Part shown: piece after piece, positions 55,268-64,000 of the stretch
Layout of the letters: every line of letters begins with the position of its first letter
Numbering within the stretch: position 1 is the stretch's first letter
Source of the DNA: Sphingobium abikonense NBRC 16140
GTDB taxonomy: Bacteria; Pseudomonadota; Alphaproteobacteria; Sphingomonadales; Sphingomonadaceae
Assembly (NCBI RefSeq): GCF_001598335.1
Contig: NZ_BCYT01000004.1
Location: 124,001 to 188,000 of the forward strand
Length of the DNA stretch: 64,000 bases
Reading direction: 5' to 3'
Program-made: the position numbers and the translations under genes
The notes under the pieces: generated by a model
The model's input: only the letters and a program-made list of their open reading frames with translations
What the model was told of the DNA's origin: nothing
Database searches by the model: none

Positions 55268-55342
55268 TGGCTCCCCGAGTAGGATTCGAACCTACGGCCA
55301 TTCGATTAACAGTCGAATGCTCTACCGCTGAGCTATCGGGGA
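55268..55342 (-). tRNA. tRNA-Asn (anticodon GTT), copy 2
   Basis: Same 75-base sequence as copy 1, with encoded CCA and anticodon GTT. It lies on the minus strand upstream of the threonine dehydratase gene, 82 bases before its start. Confidence 0.97.
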
Positions 55343-55383
55343 GCAACCCGGCTTTCGCTGGGCAGGCCGCGCCTATAGCAGCG
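55268..55383 (-). repeat. Duplicated tRNA-Asn unit, copy 2
   Basis: Second copy of the tRNA and 5' flank, about 1.2 kb from copy 1 in the same orientation. Homologous exchange between the two could delete or amplify the dehydratase gene. Confidence 0.85.
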
Positions 55384-55401
55384 CCTTTCCGGCAATGGCA
55401 A
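55372..55401 (-). promoter_or_regulatory. Predicted promoter of tRNA-Asn copy 2
   Basis: On the minus strand TTGCCA (55401-55396), an 18-base spacer and TATAGG (55377-55372), before the tRNA 5' end at 55342. Confidence 0.5.
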
Positions 55402-55435
55402 GCGTCAAATTGTCGAAATATCCTGGTCGGGCGCG

Positions 55436-56212
55436 TCAGGCGATGAACTGTTCCGCGGCGATCCGGTCATCAAGCGTGTGTTCGGGATCGAACAGCAGGG
55501 TGAGCGGCGTCGTCCGGTCGATACGGACTTCCACCTGCGCCACATCGCGCACTTCCCGCTGGTCGGCGACGGCGCTCACCGGGCGCTTGACGGGATTGAG
55601 GACGGCAAAGCGGATTCGCGTCGCTTCCGGCAGAATCGCGCCACGCCAGCGTCGCGGGCGAAAAGGGCTGATCGGTGTCAGCGCTACCAGCGCCGATCCC
55701 AGCGGCAAAATGGGGCCATGCGCCGACAGATTATAGGCGGTCGAACCGGCCGGGGTCGCGACCAGCACCCCGTCGCACACCAGTTCGGGCAGGACGATCC
55801 GGCCATTGACTTCCACTTCCAGTTTCGCGGTCTGGCGGGTTTCGCGCAGCAGCGACACTTCATTGATGGCGGGAATAGAGAACTGCTCGCCATCGACCGT
55901 GTCCACCGTCATGCGCAGCGGATTGACCTTGAAACTCTTGGCCTTGGCAAGCCGCTGGTCGAGGCCGTCGAGCCGCCATTCGTTCATCAGGAAGCCGACA
56001 GTGCCAAGGTTCATGCCGAATATCGGCAGGATCCGCCGCGCCTCCAGCATCGCATGCAGGGTCTGTAGCATGAAGCCATCGCCGCCCAGCGCCACCACCA
56101 TGTCCGCCGCCTCGATCGGGGCAAAGTCGTAAACGGCGCGCAGCCTCTCTTCTGCCGCTCGGGCCGCCGGGGTTGGAGACGCGACGAGGGCGCGCCGGAT
56201 GTCGCCGCTCAT
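55436..56212 (-). CDS. nadK: NAD kinase
   Basis: A 258-residue enzyme that phosphorylates NAD to NADP. The signature motifs are VVALGGDGFML near residue 42 (catalytic Asp in GGDG), GMNLGTVGFLMNEW, INEVSLLRE and the TPAGSTAYNLSAHG loop. It is at the short end for the family, as in other alphaproteobacteria. Its start overlaps the moaA stop by four bases, so the two are coupled. Confidence 0.96.
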   Translation of the reverse strand: MSGDIRRALVASPTPAARAAEERLRAVYDFAPIEAADMVVALGGDGFMLQTLHAMLEARRILPIFGMNLGTVGFLMNEWRLDGLDQRLAKAKSFKVNPLRMTVDTVDGEQFSIPAINEVSLLRETRQTAKLEVEVNGRIVLPELVCDGVLVATPAGSTAYNLSAHGPILPLGSALVALTPISPFRPRRWRGAILPEATRIRFAVLNPVKRPVSAVADQREVRDVAQVEVRIDRTTPLTLLFDPEHTLDDRIAAEQFIA

Positions 56213-57219
56213 CCGCCAGTCACGCTCATATGGCGACGCGTGGCGGCGGGCGTATTTGCGCCGATGCGAAAATCATGGGCGGCGGGCTTCAGGCGCAGCG
56301 CACGGTCGACAAGCGGTTGGACCGCGTCCAGACCGCCTTCGCGAAGGGCTGCCTTGAAATCGACATGATCCTCATGCCCCAGGCACATGAAAATCTTGCC
56401 TTCGCAGGTCATGCGGATGCGATTGCAATCGGCGCAGAAATTGCGGGTGAGGGGGGTGATAAGGCCCAGCCGCACGCGCATCCCCTCCACCGCATGATAA
56501 CGCGATGGGCCGCCGGTGCGATGCGCAATGGGCGTGAGGGGATGAATAGCCGCGATATCGTCCACAACTTGCGTCAGCGGAAGATACTGATCGGTCCGGT
56601 CTTCCCCCGTGTCGCCAAGCGGCATGGTTTCGATGAGGCTGAGGTCGAGACCCTGACTGTCGCACCAGCGCAGCATCGGCAGGATTTCGTCGTCATTGAT
56701 GCCTTTGAGCGCCACCATGTTGATCTTGACGGCAAGGCCGGCCGCGCGCGCGGCGTCCAGCCCGGCAAACACCCGGCCAACGTCGCCGCCGCGCGTCACG
56801 TCCGCAAAGCGGGCAGGATCACGACTGTCCAGGCTGACATTGACGCGGCGGACGCCGGCGTCGAAAAGGTCCTGCGCGTGAATATCCAGCCGGGTCGCGT
56901 TGGTGGTGAGCGTCAGTTCATCCAGACCTTTGCCCAGATGGCGGCCGATCCGCCGCACCAGTTCGCCAATGTCGCGCCGGACCAGTGGCTCGCCGCCCGT
57001 CAGCCGGATTTTCGTGATGCCGCGCGCGATGAAGAGATCGGCCAGGAGGGCAATCTCCTCCAGGCTCAGGACCTGATCCTTTGGCAGGAATTGCATCCGT
57101 TCGGACATGCAATAGCGGCAGCGCAAATCGCAGCGATCCGTCACCGAAATCCGCAAATAGCTGATCCGGCGACCCAAGGCGTCAACCAGTGGCGCGGATG
57201 AGGACGTGGCGATGGCCAT
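56209..57219 (-). CDS. moaA: GTP 3',8-cyclase MoaA
   Basis: A 336-residue radical-SAM enzyme of molybdopterin synthesis, turning GTP into 3',8-cyclo-GTP. The N-terminal cluster motif is DRCDLRCRYCM (C-x3-C-x2-C), the second cluster is in FCADCNRIRMTCEGKIFMCLG, and the chain ends in the GG (VTGG) needed for activity. No moaC or moaE is in the window. It is divergent from the EAL gene. Confidence 0.97.
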   Translation of the reverse strand: MAIATSSSAPLVDALGRRISYLRISVTDRCDLRCRYCMSERMQFLPKDQVLSLEEIALLADLFIARGITKIRLTGGEPLVRRDIGELVRRIGRHLGKGLDELTLTTNATRLDIHAQDLFDAGVRRVNVSLDSRDPARFADVTRGGDVGRVFAGLDAARAAGLAVKINMVALKGINDDEILPMLRWCDSQGLDLSLIETMPLGDTGEDRTDQYLPLTQVVDDIAAIHPLTPIAHRTGGPSRYHAVEGMRVRLGLITPLTRNFCADCNRIRMTCEGKIFMCLGHEDHVDFKAALREGGLDAVQPLVDRALRLKPAAHDFRIGANTPAATRRHMSVTGG

Positions 57220-57312
57220 GGGGTATAGCTAGGCGATGGCCATGGCCCGTGCAAGCGCCCCGGTTGCAGCAACGCAAACGGGTCGGTAACGCCTTGCTGA
57301 TAGGACGGCGCG

Positions 57313-59349
57313 ATGCGCGGCGTCGGGGAGATACAGATAGTGGGCGGGAACGCCGCATCGGCGACACAGCATAGTCTTTTCATCCTTTCGCTGGGCGACC
57401 GTGACGGTTTGTCGCAGGCAGCGCAGGCGATTGGGTGGCGCAGCATCGGCGCGCGCCGCGCCCGCGATGCGCCGCAGCGTTTCCTGCGAAGCGAGGCGCA
57501 GGTTGCGCTCATCGATTTGCGCCGGGCCGGGGACGTCGACGCATTGCTGGCGCCCCTAGTGCCCGCGATGGAAGCGGGCGGCGGGGCGCTGGTCGTGTTG
57601 CTCGACCGGGGCGAGGAAGCACAGGTGCCTGGCCTGCTGGCGGCAGGCGCCACGCATTTCCTGCTGGCCCCGTTCAGCCCCGATGAGCTGCGCGCGGTCC
57701 TGTTGTCGGCGCAGCGCCTGGTCGAACGGCTGGGTGGAGAGCAGGGCGCGCGCCATCGGGCGCAGCGGATTCGCCGGGGGGACGCCCTCTACTGGCAATT
57801 GGGCAGCGATGGCCTGTTGCGCCTGAGCGACGCGCTGGCGCGGCATCTGGCGCTGGATGCGCCGATGCTGGCCCCGGCCGCATTGGTGCGGCATTTGCCG
57901 CGCGCCGAGCGGGCGGGCGTGCTGACGGCGCTGCGGGCGATGGCGCGCACCGGCCGTCCGGCATCGCTGGCGCACGGATTGCCCGAGCGGCCAGGCGATC
58001 GGCTGGTTCACCATCTGCGTATGGAGGAGGGGCATCTTGCCGCCGATGTCGAATGGCTTTCCGACCAGCATGAGCGGGACAGCAGCAGCCGGGACTATCT
58101 GACCGGCTTGCGATCACGACAGGCGGCGCTTGAGTGGCTGGACCGTCGGACAGGGCTGCCGACCACGATCCTGCTGCTGTCGATCAGCAAGTTCGAGCGG
58201 ATGAATGCGGCCTATGGACAGGTGGTGGGCGACGCGCTGCTAGGCCGGATCGCGCGGCGGATCGAGCGCATGGTCGATGATGTCGCGCCCGGTGCCATGG
58301 TGGCGCGGATCGCCGGAACGGAATTTCTCGTTGGCCTTGCCGGCGAACAGGGTAGCGGCGACCGGGCGACATTTCTGGCGCGCCAGCTAATCGGTGCGAT
58401 CGGGCGACCGTTCAGCGCGGGCGATCACCTCATTCGCCTGATCGCGCGATGCGGTATCGCGCAAGCGCGCGGCGAGGATGATGCGACGCATCTGCTGCGG
58501 CGGGCCGGTATGGCGCTGGCCGATGCACGGCAGGCGGGCGGCGAGGGCATTCGCATCCTGGCGGCGGAAAAACAGAGTCGGCAGGTTGATCCCGACCGGC
58601 TGGAAACTGACTTGCGCCTGGCGCTGGATCGGGGCGAAATCGGCATCGTGTTCCAGCCGCAATATCCGGTAGGGTCGGAGATCATCAGCGGCGTGGAGGC
58701 GCTGGCGCGCTGGAACCACCCCCATTATGGCCCGCTGGGCGCCGGCATATTGTTCGCGACGGCCGAACGATCCGATTATATGCTGCCGCTGTCCGCCCAT
58801 ATCCTGGGTGAGGCGTTGCGGCAGGCGTCGGCCTGGCCGCGCGCCTTGTCCGACCTGCGGCTGTCCATCAATGTCACAGCCGCCGATATCGCTCAGCCGC
58901 AATTCATGCCCGACCTGCTCGAAACGGTCGATCGCAGCGGCTTTCCGCGGTCGCGGCTGACCGTCGAAATTACCGAAAGCGGGCTGATCCACGACGTCGA
59001 TGCGGCGGCCTCGCTCTTGCGCGCGCTGCGCAAGGAAGGGCTTGCGGTCGCGATCGATGATTTTGGCACGGGCTATTCCAGTCTGGCCTATCTGAAATCC
59101 CTGCCGCTCGATTATCTGAAGATCGACAGCGGCCTGGCGCAGGACATCGCCGGCACCGCGCGGGACAGGATCATCGTGCGAGGCATCATCCACATGGCCA
59201 AGTCGCTGGGGCTCAAGGTCATTGCCGAGGGCGTGGAGACCGAGGAGCAACTGGACCTGCTGGCGCGCGAGGGGTGCGATTATTATCAGGGGTTTCTGCG
59301 ATCGGCGGGCATTTCTTCAGCCGAACTGGTGGCGCTGGTGCTCGCATAA
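57313..59349 (+). CDS. GGDEF/EAL protein, predicted c-di-GMP phosphodiesterase
   Basis: A 678-residue cytoplasmic protein. Residues about 20-140 look like a receiver-type fold without a clear phosphorylation pocket (VALIDLRR, FLLAPFSPDEL). The GGDEF domain (about 258-420) starts YLTGLRSRQAAL but the active-site motif reads AGTEF at 334-338, so cyclase activity is unlikely. The EAL domain has EAL at 462-464 in VEALARWNHP, DDFGTGYSS at 582-590, LKIDSGLAQ, and AEGVETEEQ, so the phosphodiesterase site is intact. It probably degrades c-di-GMP, with the GGDEF part as a GTP sensor. Confidence 0.92.
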   Translation: MRGVGEIQIVGGNAASATQHSLFILSLGDRDGLSQAAQAIGWRSIGARRARDAPQRFLRSEAQVALIDLRRAGDVDALLAPLVPAMEAGGGALVVLLDRGEEAQVPGLLAAGATHFLLAPFSPDELRAVLLSAQRLVERLGGEQGARHRAQRIRRGDALYWQLGSDGLLRLSDALARHLALDAPMLAPAALVRHLPRAERAGVLTALRAMARTGRPASLAHGLPERPGDRLVHHLRMEEGHLAADVEWLSDQHERDSSSRDYLTGLRSRQAALEWLDRRTGLPTTILLLSISKFERMNAAYGQVVGDALLGRIARRIERMVDDVAPGAMVARIAGTEFLVGLAGEQGSGDRATFLARQLIGAIGRPFSAGDHLIRLIARCGIAQARGEDDATHLLRRAGMALADARQAGGEGIRILAAEKQSRQVDPDRLETDLRLALDRGEIGIVFQPQYPVGSEIISGVEALARWNHPHYGPLGAGILFATAERSDYMLPLSAHILGEALRQASAWPRALSDLRLSINVTAADIAQPQFMPDLLETVDRSGFPRSRLTVEITESGLIHDVDAAASLLRALRKEGLAVAIDDFGTGYSSLAYLKSLPLDYLKIDSGLAQDIAGTARDRIIVRGIIHMAKSLGLKVIAEGVETEEQLDLLAREGCDYYQGFLRSAGISSAELVALVLA

Positions 59350-59410
59350 GGAAAAGGCGCAGGATTGCTCCCACGCCTTGTTCCTATCTGCCCTTCAGGC
59401 GAGCGCCCAG

Positions 59411-60616
59411 TTACAGAGCGGCCTTGAGCTTGTCGACCAGATCGGTCTTCTCCCAGGGAAAGAAGTCGCCTTCGGGCTTGCGGCCGAAATGACCATAAGC
59501 AGCGGTCGGCTGGTAGATGGGCTTGTTGAGGCCCAGATGGGTGCGGATGCCGCGCGGGGTCAGACCGCCCAGTTCCTTGAGCGACTTGATCGCATCCTCG
59601 ATCCGGTCGTCGCCAACCGTGCCGGTGCCGTGCGTGTCAACATAGAGCGACAGCGGTTCGGCGACGCCGATCGCATAGGCAATCTGGATGGTGCAACGCT
59701 GGGCAAGGCCTGCGGCGACGACATTCTTGGCGAGATAGCGCGTGATATAGGCGGCCGAGCGGTCGACCTTGGTCGGGTCCTTGCCGCTGAAAGCGCCGCC
59801 GCCATGGGGAGACGCGCCGCCATAGGTGTCGACGATGATCTTGCGACCGGTAAGACCCGCATCGCCATCCGGCCCGCCAATTTCGAAGCTGCCGGTCGGG
59901 TTGATGTGGTAGACGGTTTCGTCCGAAAGCAGATCGGCGGGAATGACCTTTGCCACCACGCCTTTCACATAGGCCTTGAGTTCGGCTTCCTTGTCGCCTT
60001 GGTCATAGCCCTTGGCATGCTGGGTCGACACCACGACGGCGGTACAGGCGACCGGCTTGCTGCCCTCATACCGCAATGTAACCTGGCTCTTGGCGTCGGG
60101 CTCCAGAAAGGGCGCGGCCTTCGAATGGCGGTCGGCCGCCATCGTTTCCAGAATCTTGTGGCTGTAATACAGGGTGGCGGGCATCAGGTCGGGCGTATCA
60201 TTGGCGGCGTAGCCGAACATGATGCCCTGATCGCCTGCGCCTTCATCCTTGTTGCCGCTGGCGTCAACGCCCTGCGCGATATGGGCGCTCTGGGCATGCA
60301 GATTATTTTCAAAGCGCAGGGTTTTCCAGTGGAAACCGTCCTGCTCATAGCCGATGCGCTTCACCGTTTCGCGCACGGTGCGTTCAATTTCTTCCTGCGC
60401 GCCGGGCGCCCATGCGCCATTTTCATAGACGCCCTTGCACCGGATTTCGCCGGCCAGAACCACAAGCTGCGTCGTCGTGAGCGTTTCGCAGGCGATGCGC
60501 GCTTCGGGGTCCTTGGACAGGAACAGGTCGACGATGGCGTCCGAAATCTGGTCGGCGACCTTGTCGGGATGGCCTTCCGATACGGATTCGGACGTGAAGA
60601 GGTAGTTTGAACGCAT
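59411..60616 (-). CDS. metK: S-adenosylmethionine synthetase
   Basis: A 401-residue enzyme making SAM from methionine and ATP. It begins [19 protein letters not shown] and has [12 protein letters not shown] and the P-loop-like [19 protein letters not shown], all conserved. It is convergent with the EAL gene and has a 16-base palindrome 31-46 bases before its ATG, so it is probably regulated on its own. Confidence 0.98.
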   Translation of the reverse strand: MRSNYLFTSESVSEGHPDKVADQISDAIVDLFLSKDPEARIACETLTTTQLVVLAGEIRCKGVYENGAWAPGAQEEIERTVRETVKRIGYEQDGFHWKTLRFENNLHAQSAHIAQGVDASGNKDEGAGDQGIMFGYAANDTPDLMPATLYYSHKILETMAADRHSKAAPFLEPDAKSQVTLRYEGSKPVACTAVVVSTQHAKGYDQGDKEAELKAYVKGVVAKVIPADLLSDETVYHINPTGSFEIGGPDGDAGLTGRKIIVDTYGGASPHGGGAFSGKDPTKVDRSAAYITRYLAKNVVAAGLAQRCTIQIAYAIGVAEPLSLYVDTHGTGTVGDDRIEDAIKSLKELGGLTPRGIRTHLGLNKPIYQPTAAYGHFGRKPEGDFFPWEKTDLVDKLKAAL

Positions 60617-60647
60617 GGTTGCTCCAGTCTGATGCTGTGTCTGCGTA

Positions 60648-60663
60648 TAAAGAAATCTTTATG
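60648..60663 (-). promoter_or_regulatory. Palindrome before metK, SahR-like operator
   Basis: On the minus strand ATAAAGA-TT-TCTTTAT is a perfect inverted repeat. From memory it resembles the ATAAAGA-type operator assigned to the ArsR-family regulator SahR, which controls SAM-cycle genes in proteobacteria including sphingomonads. Identity of the regulator is inference. Confidence 0.55.
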
Positions 60664-60676
60664 TGCAGCGGGTGCC

Positions 60677-62233
60677 TTAGCGGCTGCGGCGTCCGGTTGC
60701 AACGGCGGCGGCTGCCAGCCCCAGGGCGAGCAGCGCCGGAAGGACATTGCCGAAGCGGGCAAAAGGCGTGGGCGAAAGCGCCGGCGGCAGGCCGCTATCG
60801 AGATAACCCGCGCGATTTGGGGCGATAGACCGGACGATCTGCCCGCGCGCGTCGATGATGGCCGACACGCCCGTGGGTGTCGACCGGATGATCGGCATGC
60901 CTTCTTCCAGCGCGCGCAATCGGGCCTGGGCTAGATGCTGGACCGGCCCCCAACTGCCGAACCAGGCATCATTGGATGGGTTAAATAGGAAGGCAGGTCG
61001 GTTGGCCCGGTCGATCACCTGTCCCGAAAAGATGATTTCGTAGCAAATCTGGACCCCCATCTTCAGCGATGGCCGGCCCAGGGCGGCGGGCAGGGTAAGG
61101 CTCTGCGGGCCGGGGCCGGGCCAGAAATCCGCGTCGCCGGGCACGAGGCGCGACAGGCCGATGGGTTCCAATATGTTCCGCATCGGCAGATATTCGCCAT
61201 AGGGGACGAGATGCGCCTTGGAATAGCGGCCGGCAATCGTCGCCTGCGGCGTCACGATCCACACGCTGTTGTTGGCGCCGGCCAGTTTGCTCACCGGAAC
61301 GCCATTCTCCTCAACCGTCTTGAAATAGACCTTGTCCCCGCCGGTCAACAGCAGGTCGCCCGGTCCCAGCAGGCCCGCGAGCCGCGCGCGCCAATCCGGT
61401 TCCATGTCGAGATAGGCGGGAATGGCGGCTTCGGGCCAGAAGATCAGGCGGGGCGCGGGGCGCGGTTCGCCCGACAAGGCGCGAAGTTTGGCGAAGTTGC
61501 GATATTCGGCCTCGACCGAATATTTTTCCTCCTGCCCGATATTGGGCTGGACCACCCGAATGCGCGGCGCGCCTGCTGGGATTGGCGGAGCAGGGGCGAT
61601 CCAGCCGACAAGGGCGATGAGCGCGATCGGCGCGGCGATCACGCCCGCCAGCCGCGCCTGCCCATGAACGGCGAACATCAGCGCGCCTGCGGCCAATATC
61701 ACAGGCGCGCCAAGGCCGTAGGTGCCGATTACGGTTGCCGCGATGGCCGCGCCGGTTGGCAGCAGGATGACGCCAAGCGGGTTCCAGGCAAAGCCGGTGA
61801 ACAGCGTCGCGCGCAAATATTCCGTGACGATCCAGCAGGCCGCGAGGACGAAAAGTGAAGCAAGCGGGGGCAGGGCAAACCGGCGCGCAATCCACCAATT
61901 GGCCAGGACCGCCAATCCGGGGTAAACCGCGAGATAAAGCGAGAGAAGAACCACCGCGCCATAGCCGAACCAGTGCGGCATCGAGTCCTGGAACGTGAAG
62001 GCGTGCGCGATCCAGTTGAGGCCAAGGGTGAAATGCCCCACGCCAAACAGCCAGCCATGGAGGAAGGCAGCGCGGCGATCGGACGCTTTGCCGATCAGGA
62101 CGATGAGCGCCGCCAGGCAGACCAGCGCTACAGGCCAGAGGTTGAGCGGTGCAAATCCAGTCGCGGACAAAAGACCCGCCAGCAGCGCTGCAACCTTTGG
62201 GTGACGGTCAAAGGCGGCCTGGACTTGGATCAT
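60677..62233 (-). CDS. lnt: Apolipoprotein N-acyltransferase
   Basis: A 518-residue inner-membrane enzyme that adds the third acyl chain to bacterial lipoproteins. Six or so N-terminal transmembrane helices precede a nitrilase-like domain with the catalytic Glu in IFWPEAAIPAY, Lys in YSKAHLVPYGEYLP and Cys in VQICYEIIF. A last helix ends the chain. ATG 62233 is five bases after the YqaA-type gene stop, so they form an operon. It follows metK by 60 bases, but that gap holds the palindrome. Confidence 0.96.
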   Translation of the reverse strand: MIQVQAAFDRHPKVAALLAGLLSATGFAPLNLWPVALVCLAALIVLIGKASDRRAAFLHGWLFGVGHFTLGLNWIAHAFTFQDSMPHWFGYGAVVLLSLYLAVYPGLAVLANWWIARRFALPPLASLFVLAACWIVTEYLRATLFTGFAWNPLGVILLPTGAAIAATVIGTYGLGAPVILAAGALMFAVHGQARLAGVIAAPIALIALVGWIAPAPPIPAGAPRIRVVQPNIGQEEKYSVEAEYRNFAKLRALSGEPRPAPRLIFWPEAAIPAYLDMEPDWRARLAGLLGPGDLLLTGGDKVYFKTVEENGVPVSKLAGANNSVWIVTPQATIAGRYSKAHLVPYGEYLPMRNILEPIGLSRLVPGDADFWPGPGPQSLTLPAALGRPSLKMGVQICYEIIFSGQVIDRANRPAFLFNPSNDAWFGSWGPVQHLAQARLRALEEGMPIIRSTPTGVSAIIDARGQIVRSIAPNRAGYLDSGLPPALSPTPFARFGNVLPALLALGLAAAAVATGRRSR

Positions 62234-62238
62234 GGCGA

Positions 62239-62874
62239 TCAGCGAACCTTGTCCATGGTCGCGCCGGAACATAGGTCGCTTTTGCCTTGCGAACCCGACA
62301 GGGCCGATACCGCCAGAAAGCCGCCGACGATCAGCAGCAGGAAGGCGGCGGACAGCAGCGCCAGATATTTTTCGATGAATGCCTTGATCGGGCGGCCGAA
62401 TTTCCAGAACAGGATGCCGACCAGCATGAACTGGAATCCGCGGCTCAGGATGCTGGCCCAGAGGAAGGTGAAGAGCGGCAGGCCGATGAAACCGGCGGTG
62501 ATGGTGATCAGTTTGAAGGGGATGGGCGTCGCGCCCTTGATCAGGATGATCTCCGCCCCATAGTCCCGCAAATAGCAGGCCGCGACCGGGAATTTCTCCG
62601 TCAGGCCTAGAGCGCCGAGAATCTGGGTGCCGATCGTTTCGTAAAGAAAGTAACCGATCGCGTAGCCAAACAGCCCGCCCAGTACCGACGCGATGGTGCA
62701 GATAAGGCCGAACCGGATCGCCCGTTCGGGCCGGGCCAGGCACATCAGCCCAAGCAGCGGATGCGGCGGGATCGGGAAAAAGCTGGATTCCATGAAGCTG
62801 ACGGCAAACAGCCAGCGTTCGGCGTGGCGGTGCGCGGCCTTGGCCAGCGTCCATTGATAGAGCCTGTTGAGCAT
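62239..62874 (-). CDS. YqaA/DedA-type VTT-domain membrane protein
   Basis: A 211-residue membrane protein with about five transmembrane segments. SFMESSFFPIPPHPLLG and IKGATPIPFKLITITAGF are the paired glycine/proline motifs of the VTT/SNARE-associated family, whose members move lipids across membranes. ATG 62874 fits the family start; the upstream frame from 62958 is basic and unmatched. It starts the operon with lnt; a link to lipid supply for lipoprotein acylation is plausible. Confidence 0.85.
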   Translation of the reverse strand: MLNRLYQWTLAKAAHRHAERWLFAVSFMESSFFPIPPHPLLGLMCLARPERAIRFGLICTIASVLGGLFGYAIGYFLYETIGTQILGALGLTEKFPVAACYLRDYGAEIILIKGATPIPFKLITITAGFIGLPLFTFLWASILSRGFQFMLVGILFWKFGRPIKAFIEKYLALLSAAFLLLIVGGFLAVSALSGSQGKSDLCSGATMDKVR

Positions 62875-63045
62875 CGCGCGCGACCTAGCGGAGAAGCCGC
62901 CGCGCTGCCAGCGCTTTCGCCGCAGGTCGCTTCGGGCACCCTTGCTCGCCACGTGCAACTTTACCTGCCGACGATTAGCCGTAAAGGTGGCAAAGGGGAT
63001 CTGGCCGCGTCATTCTGTCGCTGCCCGTCATGGGGATGAGAAGAC

Positions 63046-64000
63046 TTGATTTTCAAGGGGGTGGTGGCACTCGCGGCATTGAGCGCGGTGCCGGTCATGG
63101 CAGCAGATAAGGTGCAATATGGCAAAGTGCCGGCGTGGGTCATGCCGCCGCCATCACCTACGGATACGCCGGCGCCGGCGGGTGCCGCGGCCCGGATCAT
63201 CTATTCGGACGTGCAGACACGGCTGACGGATCGCGGCGACGAAGTCTATACCGCGTACCGCATCAAGCTTCTGACCGCAGACGCCCTTGCGGCAGGCAAT
63301 ATTGCAACGAGTTGGAACCCGGATGCAGGATCGGTCACCGTCCATCATCTACGGATCATACGCGACGGGAAGGTTATCAACGTCTTATCAAAATCGCGCT
63401 TCATGGTGATACGTCAGGAAGCGCAGTTGGAAGCTGCAATGCTGCACGGGATGCTGACCGCCACGCTCCAGACGCCGGGCCTTCGGATAGGGGATGAATT
63501 GGAGTTTGCGGCCACCATTCTTGGGCGCGACCCGACGCTGGGCGACCATCATTTCGGCTTTTCCGCGCTGCCTCCACAGGGCAACCCGGGACCGTTTCGT
63601 GTGCGGCTAAGCTGGCCTCAAGAAAAGACCGTCCGATGGCGGGCCACCCCCGACCTGGGCCAGATGGTGCCTCATCCCGAAGGCGGACAAATGGTGCTGC
63701 AACAGGAATTACGCGATCCCAAAGCCGTCGTGCCGACCGAGGGCGCGCCACCGCGATTCAATCTCCGCCGGCTGATTGAGTATTCTGACTATACCGACTG
63801 GCAGGATATTTCCGCGACGATGGCAAGCTTTTTCGATAGGGCAGCCGCCTTGAAGGACGGTTCGCCAGTCCGGCGCGAAGCGGCGACGATCGCGTCGCGG
63901 ACAAGTGACCCCGTCGAACGTGCCAAGGCGGCGCTGATTCTGGTTCAGGATCAGTTGCGCTATGTCTATGTCGGTTTGAATGGAGGGAATTTCCGGCCGG
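63046..64000 (+). CDS. DUF3857/transglutaminase-like exported protein, 5' part
   Basis: An open frame runs from TTG 63046 to the window end with no stop, at least 318 codons. The N-terminus has a signal peptide (VVALAALSAVPVMAA). The next 270 residues match DUF3857: RIKLLTADALAAGNIATSWN, VHHLRIIRDGKVINVL, LRIGDELEFAATILGR and the RRLIEYSDYTDWQDIS linker that leads to a transglutaminase-like domain, whose first strand appears at QDQLRYVYVGLNGGNF. Exact start is uncertain (GTG 63061 also possible). Function unknown. Confidence 0.85.
   Translation, partial: MIFKGVVALAALSAVPVMAADKVQYGKVPAWVMPPPSPTDTPAPAGAAARIIYSDVQTRLTDRGDEVYTAYRIKLLTADALAAGNIATSWNPDAGSVTVHHLRIIRDGKVINVLSKSRFMVIRQEAQLEAAMLHGMLTATLQTPGLRIGDELEFAATILGRDPTLGDHHFGFSALPPQGNPGPFRVRLSWPQEKTVRWRATPDLGQMVPHPEGGQMVLQQELRDPKAVVPTEGAPPRFNLRRLIEYSDYTDWQDISATMASFFDRAAALKDGSPVRREAATIASRTSDPVERAKAALILVQDQLRYVYVGLNGGNFRP

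Noticed and set aside
54033..55342. Genomic island or prophage integrated at tRNA-Asn
   Set aside because: Only a dehydratase gene lies between the copies; there is no integrase and both tRNA copies are complete with promoters.
60617..60680. SAM riboswitch before metK
   Set aside because: The leader is too short and lacks pairing typical of SAM-I, SAM-II or SAM/SAH riboswitches; only a short palindrome is seen.

Overview
The window looks like a chromosomal segment from a high-GC alphaproteobacterium of the order Sphingomonadales (Sphingobium, Sphingomonas or Novosphingobium type). This rests on family content and gene order: an aa3 oxidase subunit IV beside transhydrogenase-like genes, a DUF2171/SWFGD-type protein, DUF934, DUF2849 and DUF2093 proteins, and the rimP-nusA-ylxR-infB-rbfA and truB-rpsO-pnp blocks. 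Almost every long ORF on the opposite strand of a gene is a GC-rich shadow. No prophage, insertion sequence or CRISPR array was seen.

Layout. 1-1015: end of a cytochrome oxidase small subunit, then two small membrane proteins that resemble the membrane parts of NAD(P) transhydrogenase but lack its nucleotide-binding domains. 1090-5829: amino-acid racemase, S4 RNA-binding protein, SUV3-like helicase and a DUF2171 protein. 6042-7682: tRNA-Ala(CGC), a NUDIX hydrolase and an extensin-like protein. 7690-14393: ppiD-trpE facing away from tpiA, secG and pyrG. 14431-15570: a lipoprotein sugar dehydrogenase. 15752-21924: the nusA/infB translation operon, with a small tautomerase gene inserted after nusA. 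21987-24177: alpha/beta hydrolase, thymidine kinase and HAD phosphatase. 24240-27979: truB, rpsO and pnp; truB carries an in-frame GC-rich palindrome. 28129-34625: a membrane histidine kinase, bamD, recN, a DUF4396 protein and ligA.

34741-38692 is a minus-strand sulfate assimilation operon: siroheme-pathway methyltransferase, DUF2849, sulfite/nitrite reductase, DUF934 and APS/PAPS reductase. 38781-45433 holds an AstD-like dehydrogenase, SelO, an alpha/beta hydrolase with an overlapping glycosyltransferase, a flavin oxidoreductase and a DUF2093 protein. 45783-50171 is a probable 2-oxoadipate (lysine) catabolic unit: an HglS-like DUF1338 enzyme, a second AstD-like dehydrogenase and purU, divergent from a LysR regulator. 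50131-53946 is a cluster of two SPOR-domain envelope proteins around a ParA-like ATPase and a small ribbon-helix-helix-like protein. 54033-55342 has two identical tRNA-Asn genes bracketing a threonine dehydratase. 55436-62874 holds NAD kinase, moaA, a GGDEF/EAL protein, metK (with an upstream palindrome), lnt and a YqaA/DedA-type membrane protein. The window ends inside a DUF3857/transglutaminase-like gene.

The points most worth a second look are the palindrome inside truB, the SPOR-ParA-RHH-SPOR cluster, the membrane-only transhydrogenase-like pair and the tRNA-Asn duplication around the dehydratase.
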